This document shows positions 16,328-25,145 of a stretch of 64,000 nt of DNA, in pieces (the stretch's first letter is position 1; each line of letters starts with the position of its first letter). Below the pieces are notes generated by a model. It searched no databases and was not told where the DNA came from. It saw nothing but the letters and a program-made list of their open reading frames with translations. This DNA comes from Bin87 sp965203985 (lineage in GTDB: Bacteria; Chloroflexota; Dehalococcoidia; Lucifugimonadales; UBA3495), in contig CBDBDS010000003.1 of assembly GCA_965203985.1 (NCBI GenBank), positions 1 through 64,000 of the forward strand, in the 5' to 3' direction. The position numbers and the translations under genes were made by a program.

Positions 16328-17920
16328 ATGGCCGTTAAGGTGGTCACCGTTGCCGAGATGCAGGCGTTGGAGGCCGCCTCGGAAGCTGCCGGCGTCAGCA
16401 CCGACACCCTGATGGAAAATGCCGGGCTGGCTTGCGCCCGGAGCATTCGGGAGCGCATGGGCGGGGCCGCGGGGCGCCGCGTCGTCGTCCTGGTCGGACC
16501 CGGCAACAACGGCGCCGACGGCCTCGTCCTGGCCCGGCACCTGGCCCGTTGGGGTTCCGACGTGTGCTGCTACATCGTCCGCGGACGCCCGTCGGATGAT
16601 CCGAAGATGACCGACGCGCTGGCTTACGGTGTGACGGTCGCCGATTGCTCCGGGGACGACCACTTGGCAATCTTGGGCCGGCTGCTGGCCCGAAGCGACG
16701 CGGTCGTGGACGCAATCCTCGGCGCCGGCCGCTATCGCCCCCTGGATGGCCTGGTCGGGGACGTTGTCGCCCTCGTTAATGATGTCCGCTCCGGCCGGCC
16801 GCGCCTGCCCGTCGTGGCCGTGGACCTGCCCACCGGCGTCAACCCCGATACCGGAGACGCTGACCCGCGAACACTCCGCGCCGACGTGACCCTCGCCCTG
16901 TGCCATCCCAAGTACGGCATCGCCAACTTCCCCGGCGCCGGCTATGCCGGGCGGATAACCGTGCTCGGCATCGGCCTGCCGGACGAGGTATCTGCGTCAG
17001 CAGATGCTGACCTGCCCACCGAGTGGATGACCCCGGAATCAGCCCGCGCCCTGGTTCCCGCCAGGCCGCTCACTTCTCACAAGGGAACTTTCGGCCACCT
17101 GTTGATCGTTGCCGGCTCCCGCAATTTCGTCGGCGCAGCCTCCCTGGCTGCTCGGGGAGCCCACCGGGTGGGCGCGGGGCTCGTCACCCTTGCCACACCT
17201 GAATCGGTCTATCGTATCGCCGCCTCCCGGCTAACCGAGACCATTCACCTGCCCTTGCCCGAAGACGCCGACGGGCGCATAGATGCGTCGGCCGCTGATG
17301 TGATACGCGCACGCATCGGCAACTATTCCGCCATGGCGGTGGGCTGCGGCCTGGGCTGGTCGAGCGGCACCACCGCTCTAATCGATCGTCTCCTGTTGGC
17401 CGGTGAAGACCGCCCTTCAATGCCGATCGTCATTGACGCCGACGGGTTGAACAACCTTTCGGGATGCCCGGATTGGGCCGACCGCTTGCGCGCTGCTGCC
17501 GTCCTGACACCTCACCCTGGCGAGATGGCGACCCTAACCGGTCAACCCACCTCGCAGGTGCAGTCTGATCGCATCGGCATCGCCAGCCGGTCGGCTGCAA
17601 GTTGGCGTCAGACTGTGCTGCTCAAAGGGGCGCACAGCGTGGTCGCCGCTCCGTGTGGGAAGCGGTGCGTCCTTCCCTTTGCAAACCCGGCGCTGGCCTC
17701 CGGCGGAACCGGAGACGTGCTTACCGGCATTGTCGGCGGACTGCTGGCCCAGGGCCTAAACACCTATGACGCCGCGCGATTGGGCGGGTTCCTCCACGGC
17801 ATAGCGGCGGAGCAGACGCGCGCCGAACACGGCAACGTCGGCGTAGTCGCCAGCGACCTCCTGGATCGAATCCCCGCCATCATGGCCGCGCTTCGCGGCC
17901 CGGAGGTTACCCGTGGTTAG
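16328..17920 (+). CDS. nnr: Bifunctional NAD(P)H-hydrate epimerase/dehydratase
   Basis: A 530-residue two-domain metabolite-repair enzyme. Residues 1-215 form the YjeF_N epimerase (GPGNNGADGLVLARHLARWG, AVVDAILGAG, VAVDLPTGVNPDTG) that interconverts R- and S-NADHX. Residues 225-530 form the ADP-dependent dehydratase (HKGTFGHLLIVAGS, GLGWSSGTTALID, IDADGLNNL, LTPHPGEMATL, NPALASGGTGDVLTGIVGGLLAQG). Start is ATG 16328, four bases after the acpS stop; a longer frame beginning at 16280 overlaps acpS and lacks family similarity. The following PPOX gene overlaps it by eight bases. Confidence 0.94.
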   Translation: MAVKVVTVAEMQALEAASEAAGVSTDTLMENAGLACARSIRERMGGAAGRRVVVLVGPGNNGADGLVLARHLARWGSDVCCYIVRGRPSDDPKMTDALAYGVTVADCSGDDHLAILGRLLARSDAVVDAILGAGRYRPLDGLVGDVVALVNDVRSGRPRLPVVAVDLPTGVNPDTGDADPRTLRADVTLALCHPKYGIANFPGAGYAGRITVLGIGLPDEVSASADADLPTEWMTPESARALVPARPLTSHKGTFGHLLIVAGSRNFVGAASLAARGAHRVGAGLVTLATPESVYRIAASRLTETIHLPLPEDADGRIDASAADVIRARIGNYSAMAVGCGLGWSSGTTALIDRLLLAGEDRPSMPIVIDADGLNNLSGCPDWADRLRAAAVLTPHPGEMATLTGQPTSQVQSDRIGIASRSAASWRQTVLLKGAHSVVAAPCGKRCVLPFANPALASGGTGDVLTGIVGGLLAQGLNTYDAARLGGFLHGIAAEQTRAEHGNVGVVASDLLDRIPAIMAALRGPEVTRG

Positions 17921-18338
17921 CCTGACGCCCGAACAGGCGGCGCGACTTTCCGAAACCCCCGTGGGACACTTGGCCACCGCCGATGCCAACGGGCGGCCCC
18001 ACGTGATTCCGGTCTGCTTCGCCTACGATGGCCAGCATATCTATTCTGTCCTCGACGCCAAACCCAAGCGCGGTAGCCTGACTGGCCTCCGTCGCGTCCG
18101 CAACATCCTCGCCAACCCGCAGGTCTCGCTGGTCATTGACCACTACGAAGAGGATTGGACCCGGCTCTGGTACCTGTTGGTTCAGGGCAGCGCGGAACTG
18201 GTCGAAGACGGCCCCGATCCTGCGGCGGCCATTGCCAGGCTGCGCGAGAAGTACCCGCAATATCGAAACATGCCTCTCGACGGCAATCCGGTGATCCGGA
18301 TCACACCCGAGCGCGTCACCGGCTGGTCGGGCAGCTGA
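17913..18338 (+). CDS. PPOX-class (probably F420-dependent) oxidoreductase
   Basis: A 141-residue split-barrel flavin/deazaflavin-binding protein of the pyridoxamine-phosphate-oxidase superfamily. It resembles the TIGR03668 group: LSETPVGHLATADANGRPHVIPVCFAYDG at residues 12-40, DAKPKRGSLTGLRRVRNILANPQVSLVIDHY at 48-78, then WYLLVQGSAEL. This subfamily is linked to coenzyme F420, and two luciferase-like oxidoreductases elsewhere in the window fit an F420-using organism. GTG start overlapping nnr by eight bases. The substrate is unknown. Confidence 0.85.
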   Translation: MVSLTPEQAARLSETPVGHLATADANGRPHVIPVCFAYDGQHIYSVLDAKPKRGSLTGLRRVRNILANPQVSLVIDHYEEDWTRLWYLLVQGSAELVEDGPDPAAAIARLREKYPQYRNMPLDGNPVIRITPERVTGWSGS

Positions 18339-18423
18339 TCCATCCGCCGCCGCCTTGACCCCATAGCCACCGCACCCTAGAATGCCGGCACCCGGCCCAA
18401 AGGGCCGTCTTTTGCAGGTTTGC

Positions 18424-19137
18424 ATGACCCAGCTTGTTTTCATCCATGGCCCCGGCGCTGGCGGCTGCGCTGACTCCTATATCAACCAGCTTTACCATTA
18501 CCCCAGCAGCCTCGCTCCCAACCTGCCGGGCCACCTGGATGGTGCGCCGTGCAGCAGCGTGGAGCGTTACACCGAGTGGCTGCGGGGATGGCTGCACGCG
18601 CGCGGACACCACGAGGACCTGGTGCTGAGCGGCTTTACCCTCGGTGCCTGTGTCGCCCTGCAATATGCTTTGGACTACCCCGACGAGGTCAAAGCCCTGG
18701 CGCTCATGACCATCGCCATGCGTCCCAAGCGGCGCCGGCCCCAGGATCTGCAATTCCGGCTGGACGCCGCCGAGAACCCGGAGACCTACGAGAAATGGCT
18801 CGGCATGATGGACGGCGTCATGCACTTCGTCGAGCCCGACCTGCGCGCCCGCCTGTTGCAGCGGCATCGTGAGGTCGGCCCGGTCGCGCAGCACCGCGAC
18901 CTGGTGGTCATCGACCGATTTGACGTGCGCGACCGGATCCACACCCTGAAGGCGCCCCTGCTGCTGATCCAGGGTGTCGACGACCCATTGGCTACCGGCG
19001 ACTATGAGGAAGAGATTCATCGCGCGGTGCCCGGATCAAAACTGATCAAGATGAAAGACGCCGGCCATTTCCCCATGGTGGAAAAGCCGGACGAATTCAA
19101 CGCGGCCCTGGACGACTTCCTGGCCGGCATCCACTGA
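18424..19137 (+). CDS. Alpha/beta hydrolase fold protein with Thr at the nucleophile position
   Basis: A 237-residue alpha/beta-hydrolase fold. The N terminus LVFIHGPGAGG supplies the oxyanion HG motif, LLLIQGVDDPLAT the acid region, and KDAGHFPMVEKPDEF the histidine. The nucleophile elbow reads LSGFTLGACVAL, so the normal GxSxG is GFTLG, with Thr in place of Ser. Either the enzyme uses Thr, or it is a non-hydrolytic binding or lyase-like member. ATG 18424 was chosen because the family starts there; an upstream in-frame ATG at 18382 lies in the TAGAAT -10 box (18378-18383). Confidence 0.83.
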   Translation: MTQLVFIHGPGAGGCADSYINQLYHYPSSLAPNLPGHLDGAPCSSVERYTEWLRGWLHARGHHEDLVLSGFTLGACVALQYALDYPDEVKALALMTIAMRPKRRRPQDLQFRLDAAENPETYEKWLGMMDGVMHFVEPDLRARLLQRHREVGPVAQHRDLVVIDRFDVRDRIHTLKAPLLLIQGVDDPLATGDYEEEIHRAVPGSKLIKMKDAGHFPMVEKPDEFNAALDDFLAGIH

Positions 19138-19196
19138 TCCCCATACCTCGCCGGAGCGCGAGTTCAAGCACACCCCAGACCTGGAGGAACCCCACC

Positions 19197-20843
19197 GTGG
19201 ACGGAGTCACCGCTGTAGCTAACGTTTTGAAGATGGAAGGCGTGGACTGGATCGCGGTCATGCCTTCCAACCCGCTTATCGAGGCAGCCGCTATCGCCGG
19301 CATTCGCCCGGTCGTCTGTCGCCAGGAACGCACCGGCGTGCACATGGCCGACGGCTTTTCCCGGATCAACAACGGCAACAAGATCGGCATCTTCCTGGCC
19401 CAGAACGGTCCCGGCGCCGAGAACTCATTCGGCGGTGTCGCCCAGGCCTATGCCGACTCCGTGCCTATCCTGGTGCTTCCGGCCGGCGTCGCCCGCAATC
19501 GCCTCGGCGTGGAACCGAACTTCCATCCCGTCCAGGCCTACGCGCCCATCACCAAGTGGGCCGGCCACGTCAACTTCGCGGATCGGGTGCCCGAGCTCTT
19601 CCGGCAGGCGTTCACCAAGCTCCGGTCCGGCAAGCCCGGCCCGGTGCTCCTGGAAATCCCCTCCGATCTGGTGTCCGACCAGATCAGCGAAGAGGACTTT
19701 GATTACGTCCCGCCGATCAAGATGCGTGTCGCCGCCGACCCGGCAGCTATCACGCGCGGCGTCCGCGCCCTGATGTCCGCCCATCGCCCGGTGATCCACG
19801 CCGGCCAGGGCGTCCTTTACGCGGAGGCCACCGACGAGCTGCTGGAGCTGGCCGAATTCCTGCAGATCCCCGTCATGACCACGCTGGAGGGCAAGAGCGC
19901 CTTCCCGGAGAACCATCCCTTGTCCCTGGGCGTTGGCGGGTCCAGCCAGACCGGCCCGGTGCACCGCTTCCTGACCAACGCCGACGTGGTCTTTGGCGTC
20001 GGCGTCAGCTTCACTAAGAGCGGCTTTACGGTGCCCATGCCCGCTGGCAAGACGTTGATCCACCTCACTAACGGCGAAGGGGACGTGAACAAGGATTACC
20101 GCACCGACTACCCCATCCTCGGCGACGCCAAGCTCGCCCTGCGCCAGTTCATTGACGAGCTCAAGGCCCAGGGGGCCCAGCAGCGTGCTCCGAACCAGGA
20201 ACTCGCCGACGAAATCACCGCCAGCCGCGAGGCGTGGATGGCCGAGTGGCTGCCCCGCCTCACCAGCGATGAGGTTCCGTTGAACCCCTACCGCGTGGTC
20301 TGGGACATCATGCACACGGTGGACCTGGACAACACCATCGTCACCCATGAGTCCGGCAGCCCCCGCGAGCAGGTGTCGCCCTTCTGGGAAGCCCGGGCTC
20401 CCCGCAGTTTCATCGGCTGGGGCAAGTCCACGCAGTTGGGCTACAGCCTGGGCCTGGCCATGGGCGCCAAGATGGCCGCTCCCGAGAAGATGGTAATCAA
20501 CTTCATGGGGGACGCCGCCTTTGGCATGGTGGGCCTGGATGTTGAGACCGCCGTGCGCGCCAACATTCCGATCACCACCGTGGTTATGAACAACTACACC
20601 ATGGCAATCTACCCCGACAGCCGCATCCCCACTGCGGTGGAGCGCTACGGACTGAAGGACCTCAGCGGCGACTTCTACCAGGTAGCCCTTGCGCTGGGCG
20701 CCTACGCCGAGCAGATCACCACTCCCGACGAGATCAAGCCGGCCATGCAGCGCGCTATGCAGGCCAACGCCGACGGCCGCCCGGCCCTGCTTGAGTTCAT
20801 CACCAAGGAAGAGGGCACCTTCTCCAAGTTCCGCTTTGACTAG
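19197..20843 (+). CDS. Thiamine-pyrophosphate-dependent enzyme (acetolactate-synthase-like)
   Basis: A 548-residue ThDP enzyme with the three-domain order of the acetohydroxyacid-synthase/decarboxylase superfamily. The N-terminal pyrimidine-binding domain carries the catalytic Glu in VVCRQERTGVHMADGFSR near residue 44. The central domain spans roughly 190-330. The C-terminal pyrophosphate domain holds GDAAFGMVGLDVETAVRANI ending in MNNYTMAIYP, the GDx-(about 25)-NN Mg-ThDP motif, near residues 440-470. Genuine AHAS signatures are not decisive, so it may be a benzoylformate- or oxalyl-CoA-decarboxylase-like enzyme. GTG start with a GGAGG segment ten bases upstream. Apparently monocistronic and followed by a palindromic hairpin. 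Confidence 0.85.
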   Translation: MDGVTAVANVLKMEGVDWIAVMPSNPLIEAAAIAGIRPVVCRQERTGVHMADGFSRINNGNKIGIFLAQNGPGAENSFGGVAQAYADSVPILVLPAGVARNRLGVEPNFHPVQAYAPITKWAGHVNFADRVPELFRQAFTKLRSGKPGPVLLEIPSDLVSDQISEEDFDYVPPIKMRVAADPAAITRGVRALMSAHRPVIHAGQGVLYAEATDELLELAEFLQIPVMTTLEGKSAFPENHPLSLGVGGSSQTGPVHRFLTNADVVFGVGVSFTKSGFTVPMPAGKTLIHLTNGEGDVNKDYRTDYPILGDAKLALRQFIDELKAQGAQQRAPNQELADEITASREAWMAEWLPRLTSDEVPLNPYRVVWDIMHTVDLDNTIVTHESGSPREQVSPFWEARAPRSFIGWGKSTQLGYSLGLAMGAKMAAPEKMVINFMGDAAFGMVGLDVETAVRANIPITTVVMNNYTMAIYPDSRIPTAVERYGLKDLSGDFYQVALALGAYAEQITTPDEIKPAMQRAMQANADGRPALLEFITKEEGTFSKFRFD

Positions 20844-20879
20844 CGTGCTGGCGGCCGGTCACCCGGAGTTCATTTCCAT

Positions 20880-20903
20880 AGGGGCGAACGAGCATTCGCC
20901 CCT
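20880..20903. terminator. Palindromic GGGGCGAA/TTCGCCCC hairpin
   Basis: A nine-base-pair stem and six-base loop, 37 bases after the TPP-enzyme stop, followed by ATTGTCTT. Member of the same family as 5420-5443 and 32292-32315. Confidence 0.7.
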
Positions 20904-20968
20904 ATTGTCTTGCCCGCGATACGCACCCGGATTGTCCGCGCCATTCGCTGCCCTGCCGCCCCATCCCG

Positions 20969-20974
20969 TACAAT
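20969..20974 (+). promoter_or_regulatory. -10 box giving a probable leaderless kinase-like mRNA
   Basis: TACAAT ends six bases before the ATG at 20981, so transcription should start on or next to the start codon. No convincing -35 is seen at the optimal distance and no Shine-Dalgarno is possible. Confidence 0.5.
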
Positions 20975-20980
20975 ATAACC

Positions 20981-22117
20981 ATGGCATCTCGACCCTTGAT
21001 ACCTGCTACGGCTGACGACATAACCGCCGACTGGATGCAGCAGGCATTGACAGCGGGTGGTCTATCCGCAGCGACAGCTGTCGCCGCGGTGGACGTCGAA
21101 AACATCGGCGCCGGCGTGGGCATGGTGGGAACGATACTGCGCTGTCATCTGTCCTATGCAGGCGACGTCGCCAACGTGCCGGAGTCGGTGATCGTCAAGT
21201 TGCACAGTTCACACCCGGAGACCGTTCAGACTGCACGCCGGCTCCAGTTGTATCGGCGGGAATACTCCTTCTACCGCCAAATGGCGCCCGACGTTCCCCT
21301 GCGCTCGCCTGCTCTCCTCTACGGAGATTTCGATGACGGCGACCACCGCTTTGTCCTGGTCCTGGAAGACCTGCGGGGCATGGCTTCAGTGGACCAGATC
21401 GATGGGGCGAACGCCGCGCAGGCGACGACCGCGGCGCGGGCGATTGCCCGGATGCACGGACGGTATTGGAACCGGGTGGATCAGCCGCCCGTGGCCGGTT
21501 TCCGCGATGCGGCCACCCCGGAACGCCGTCGCCTCGTCCAGCATGTCTATCAGGCCAGCCTGCCGGCCGCTTTCGAACGCCTGGGTGACCTGTTCCCCGA
21601 ACCCATGCGACGGCTCGCCGAATCTTACGGCCACCGCATAGTGGAGCACAACGAGGCTGTCGCCGCCGGCCCGCTGACTTTCTGCCACGGCGATTTCCGG
21701 CTGGACAATATGTTCTTCGGCGCCGAAGATAGCGATGATTTCGCCGTCGTTGACTGGCAGGTATGCGGCGTGCGCAGCGGTTTGTACGACGTCGCGTATT
21801 TCCTTTCCTCCAGCGTCCCCATCGAGGTCCGCCGGGAGTTGGAGGTTGAGGCGGTGTCCGAATACCACCGTGTCCTCCTGAGCACGGGAGTGCGGGACTT
21901 CACTCTCGACGAATGCTGGCGCAGCTACCGGCAGAATATGCTCGGTTGCTTCCAGATTCCCATAATCGCGGGAGGGCAACTGGATTTCAGCGATGCCCGA
22001 TCCCGGCAGTTGGCCGACGTATTTCTAACCCGCACGCTCACGGCCATCGATGACCTCGACGCGGAGGAGTTCCTGCCGGGCGGTACGTCGCCTGGTGGGA
22101 TACTGCCCTCGGTGTAA
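20981..22117 (+). CDS. Aminoglycoside-phosphotransferase-like (EcKL/DUF1679-type) kinase
   Basis: A 378-residue protein-kinase-like-fold enzyme. The nucleotide region includes IGAGVGMVGTILRCHL and VIVKLHSS with the ATP-binding Lys near residue 70. FVLVLEDLRGMASVDQ follows, and the catalytic loop reads FCHGDFRLDNMFF near 228 (Brenner motif HxDxxxxN), with VVDWQVCGVRSGLYDVAYFL as the metal-binding DFG equivalent. This pattern fits the EcKinase/DUF1679 group and phosphotransferases that act on small hydroxylated compounds; the substrate is unknown. Its mRNA is probably leaderless. It stands alone on the plus strand. Confidence 0.82.
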   Translation: MASRPLIPATADDITADWMQQALTAGGLSAATAVAAVDVENIGAGVGMVGTILRCHLSYAGDVANVPESVIVKLHSSHPETVQTARRLQLYRREYSFYRQMAPDVPLRSPALLYGDFDDGDHRFVLVLEDLRGMASVDQIDGANAAQATTAARAIARMHGRYWNRVDQPPVAGFRDAATPERRRLVQHVYQASLPAAFERLGDLFPEPMRRLAESYGHRIVEHNEAVAAGPLTFCHGDFRLDNMFFGAEDSDDFAVVDWQVCGVRSGLYDVAYFLSSSVPIEVRRELEVEAVSEYHRVLLSTGVRDFTLDECWRSYRQNMLGCFQIPIIAGGQLDFSDARSRQLADVFLTRTLTAIDDLDAEEFLPGGTSPGGILPSV

Positions 22118-22342
22118 GCCTGACTTTGCGCGATTCCAAGGGCATAAGCGATGGAGTCAACCGGTCAGTCGCGCGGGTCTATGGGAGTCATCGTACATCA
22201 GGTTCGGCGGTTGCCGGTGAAAATCCTTCCGGGGCATCGGCAGGAGTGAACAGGTCAGATCAGTTTGCGCTGCCATTATACTTTTTCCAAATTTTCGTAA
22301 CGCGCTGGGGAGAAGTCCATTCGGCTCAAGGGAGCTTTGCTA

Positions 22343-22891
22343 ATGGCATTAAAACCATGCTCCTACTGCGGCGAGGATATTGAAGAAGACACCACGGTAT
22401 GTCCACATTGCCGCACTTTCGGGCCATTTGAAAGTTCGTTGCCGGCGGCTTCGGTCGATACGCTTTCGGACCTATCGAAGGAACGTGATCCTCGTGAAGG
22501 CAAGGCTGGAAGGGGATGGTTCAAAGACCTGTTGAAGGAGGTGGGCTGTCACTATGCTGTTGGCTGCGGTGGCTTCATCATCGCAATTGCAATCGCGGTT
22601 TTTTTCGCCTTCATTATTTCCACGTGCGGGAACGGCCGGCCGGAGGAATTCGACTGTCGCGAACTTCACGATTGGGCGATGGAGCCTACAGATTGGGAGG
22701 ACACGGACACGGGGCAGCCACTCGATGATTTTTGGATTCTTGAAATCACCCCCGATCCGGACGCGGATACTACGGCTGAGTATGGGGCCTTCTGCCAGGC
22801 CGCAGCGCAAACGACCGACGGGGAACACTTAATCTGGTACGTGTTAGAGGATGACGGGTCGGTTTCCCTTGTTGCAGAGCCGTTACATTAG
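22343..22891 (+). CDS. Zinc-ribbon single-pass membrane protein
   Basis: A 182-residue protein with three parts. A cytoplasmic zinc ribbon at residues 6-23 (CSYCGEDIEEDTTVCPHC) is followed by a polar linker, then a membrane helix near residues 73-95 (GGFIIAIAIAVFFAFIIS), then an acidic exterior domain with Asp/Glu-rich stretches and three Cys. ATG 22343 has AAGGGAG eight bases upstream. The 225-base region before it contains a TATACT-like box near 22275 but no other gene that I can support. No family is recognised; a membrane-tethered sensor would fit the topology, but this is inference. Confidence 0.65.
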   Translation: MALKPCSYCGEDIEEDTTVCPHCRTFGPFESSLPAASVDTLSDLSKERDPREGKAGRGWFKDLLKEVGCHYAVGCGGFIIAIAIAVFFAFIISTCGNGRPEEFDCRELHDWAMEPTDWEDTDTGQPLDDFWILEITPDPDADTTAEYGAFCQAAAQTTDGEHLIWYVLEDDGSVSLVAEPLH

Positions 22892-23069
22892 CCGGACTTG
22901 CACGTTCAGGCGGCGCAGTACAGTTGCGCGGGACGCCCGCACGTAGCCGGAAATTCCTGGCGCTGGTCTTTAGTGTCAGATGGCGTGAATTGCTGACACC
23001 AACTAATGGCGCACCCGGCCATCTCGTGTTTAGACTGGCCGCGTCGAATCTCGACCAACGGAGTCAACG

Positions 23070-23948
23070 ATGACCGTCACCGGACCACCGGCGGAGCCTG
23101 CCGACCTCGATGCCTTCCGGGCCGAACTCGAGCGCATCATCGCCGGCTCTCCCGTCTCCCTTGCCGCGCTGGACTGGGTTCCACGGGATTTGTCTGGCCA
23201 AGCTGACGTTGAGCACGCGGACGAACAAATCTCGTGCCGCAACGTTGCTATGGTCTCTTACCAGCCGACCATCCTGGACCTGCCACCGTGCGAGCGCCCT
23301 CGGGAACGTTTGCGGGAGCACGGCCCGCGATACCTGAACAACGCCGAGTTGGTCGCCATTCTGCTGCGCTCGGGCGTGGCCGGGGAAAACGCGATCAGCG
23401 TCGCCATGCGAATCCTCGCCGAGTTCGACGGGCTTGCCGGTTTATCTCGGGCCGGATACGCCGAATTGTGCGATCAGCGCGGACTCAACCACGCCAAATC
23501 CAGCGAGATCATGGCCGCCCTGGAGCTTGGCCGCCGCATCGCTTCGCTTGCCCCGGAGGAGCGCGCCCAGATATCCTGTCCGCAGGACGCGGCCAGCCTC
23601 CTCATCGCGGAGATGGAACCGCTGGTGCAGGAGAACCTCGTCGTCCTGCTGCTCAACACCCGGAACCAGGTGGTGGCCCGCCGAACAATCTACATCGGGA
23701 CGGTGAACAGCAGCGCGGTACGTCCCGCCGAGGTGCTGCGTCCCGCCATCCGGGAAAACGCTCCGTCGATCATCGTTGCCCACAACCACCCGTCCGGTGA
23801 TCCGACGCCCAGCCCGGAGGACATCTCCGTCACTCGCGACTTGGCCGCCGCCGGGAAACTCATGGACATCGAGTTGCTGGACCACCTCGTCATCGGACAC
23901 GGCGGGCGGTTCACCAGCCTGAAGGAAAAACGGCTGGGTTTCGATTAG
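23070..23948 (+). CDS. radC: RadC/JAB-domain DNA repair-like protein with N-terminal extension
   Basis: A 292-residue protein. From about residue 61 it is a standard RadC: the UPF0758 N-terminal HhH region (PCERPRERLREHGPRYLNNAELVAILLRSG) and a JAB/MPN domain ending AHNHPSGDPTPSPEDISVT, with HxH-x7-S-x2-D metal ligands. Members are widespread; a repair role is disputed. About 60 extra residues precede the usual start, and an ATG at 23250 would give the canonical length. The upstream ATG at 23070 has CGGAG six bases before it and a TAGACT box at about 23035, so I kept it. Followed 25 bases later by a cupin gene. Confidence 0.85.
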   Translation: MTVTGPPAEPADLDAFRAELERIIAGSPVSLAALDWVPRDLSGQADVEHADEQISCRNVAMVSYQPTILDLPPCERPRERLREHGPRYLNNAELVAILLRSGVAGENAISVAMRILAEFDGLAGLSRAGYAELCDQRGLNHAKSSEIMAALELGRRIASLAPEERAQISCPQDAASLLIAEMEPLVQENLVVLLLNTRNQVVARRTIYIGTVNSSAVRPAEVLRPAIRENAPSIIVAHNHPSGDPTPSPEDISVTRDLAAAGKLMDIELLDHLVIGHGGRFTSLKEKRLGFD

Positions 23949-23973
23949 ACCCGCCAGACAAGGAGATCACGCG

Positions 23974-24306
23974 ATGAGCGATTACTTCCTCAGCCCCGAG
24001 AGCCGTGGTTACAAGGAACTTGCCGAAGGCGCCCGCACCCGCACGTTCTGGGGCGCCCAGATGCTGTTCTCACTGGTGGAGGTTGAAGCCGGTGCCCTGG
24101 TTCCGCTGCACACCCATCCCCACGAGCAGGGCGGAATCATCGTCGAGGGCGAGCTGGAAATGGGCATCGGCGGCGAGGTGCGCGTCCTCAAGCCGGGGGA
24201 CATGTACATCATCCCCGGCGACGTTGAGCACTATGCCCAGGGCCAGGGAACCAAGGCCATCGCGCTGGACATATTCAGCCCCGTGCGCGAGGAGTTCAAG
24301 TACTAG
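23974..24306 (+). CDS. Cupin-domain protein
   Basis: A 110-residue single cupin. The first motif is VPLHTHPHEQGGIIVEGELEMGIGG near residues 44-68, with metal-binding His/His/Glu, and the second is PGDMYIIPGDVEHYAQG near 78-94, giving the fourth His. Such small cupins bind a metal and act as dioxygenases, isomerases or sensors; sequence does not tell which. A GGAG Shine-Dalgarno is present. It follows radC by 25 bases and converges on hemD, sharing CTAG for both stops. Confidence 0.85.
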   Translation: MSDYFLSPESRGYKELAEGARTRTFWGAQMLFSLVEVEAGALVPLHTHPHEQGGIIVEGELEMGIGGEVRVLKPGDMYIIPGDVEHYAQGQGTKAIALDIFSPVREEFKY

Positions 24307-25127
24307 GCGTCGTCGCCGAAATACTCCGCCACCGCCATCACCAGGTTTCCCATGTGCGGGTGGTCCGGTTCCACGTCCACCGGGATGCCGAACTCCTGCA
24401 ACTTCCGCGTGCATACTGGCCCCACGGACGCAACTGCCACGGGTCCGCCGAGGCTCGCCCGCAGTGATTCTTCGCGTCTGGCCTTGGCGGCGATGGTCAT
24501 CAGGTTCGGCACCTGCGGCCGGCTGGTGAAGGCCAGGGCGTCGATTAGGCCCTGCTCCATGCGGTCGATCAAGTCGACCACCGGCGCGGTGTCATCGGGC
24601 AAGCCCCAGTCATACAGCGTCAGCTCTTCGTAGTCGGTCCGCTGCTCGCGCAGGTAGGTGGGAAGCTCGGAGTCCGGGCCGCCGTAACGCTGGAAGATCA
24701 CCCGCTTGCTTGCGAGGTCCAGGTCGCGCATCGACGCAATCAGATCGCTCGAGGTGTACGGCTCGGGCGGCATGATATCGATGGGTATTTTGTGGCGACG
24801 CAGGATCCGTCCCGGTTTCGGGCTGCGCGCCACCACCGTGATGCCTCGAAGCGCCTCTTCGAATTCTGAAAGTCGGCCCATCGCGTCTGCGATGCCCATC
24901 ATCGCGTTGGCGCCAACGCCCGTCAGGAAGATGGCGGCGTCGACGCGCCCCTCGCAGACGTCGGCTATGGCCCGCTGCACTTGCGGGCTATCCTGCAGGT
25001 AGTGTTCCTGCATGACCGGCGCGCCGAGCGGCACGCCGCCGTGTCGCCGGATGAGGCCGGCCATCTCGTCGGGCATCCGAGCCTCGACGAAGGCCAGCAC
25101 TCTACCGTTAAGCGATGCCTTGGCCAT
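24303..25127 (-). CDS. hemD: Uroporphyrinogen-III synthase (HemD family)
   Basis: A 274-residue HemD-fold protein that closes and inverts ring D of hydroxymethylbilane to give uroporphyrinogen III, the precursor of heme and siroheme. Visible family pattern: GRVLAFVEARMPDEMAGLIRRHGGVP at the start, AAIFLTGVGANAMM near residue 62, TVVARSPKPGRILRRHKIPIDI near 96, DALAFTSRPQVPNLM near 193, and the closing VASVGPVCTRKLQEFGIPVDVEPDHPHMGNLV. It lies 18 bases downstream of the siroheme-dependent reductase, so the reductase and the siroheme pathway are co-transcribed under the same leader. Confidence 0.9.
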   Translation of the reverse strand: MAKASLNGRVLAFVEARMPDEMAGLIRRHGGVPLGAPVMQEHYLQDSPQVQRAIADVCEGRVDAAIFLTGVGANAMMGIADAMGRLSEFEEALRGITVVARSPKPGRILRRHKIPIDIMPPEPYTSSDLIASMRDLDLASKRVIFQRYGGPDSELPTYLREQRTDYEELTLYDWGLPDDTAPVVDLIDRMEQGLIDALAFTSRPQVPNLMTIAAKARREESLRASLGGPVAVASVGPVCTRKLQEFGIPVDVEPDHPHMGNLVMAVAEYFGDDA

Positions 25128-25145
25128 TGCGACGTTGAGAAGCCG

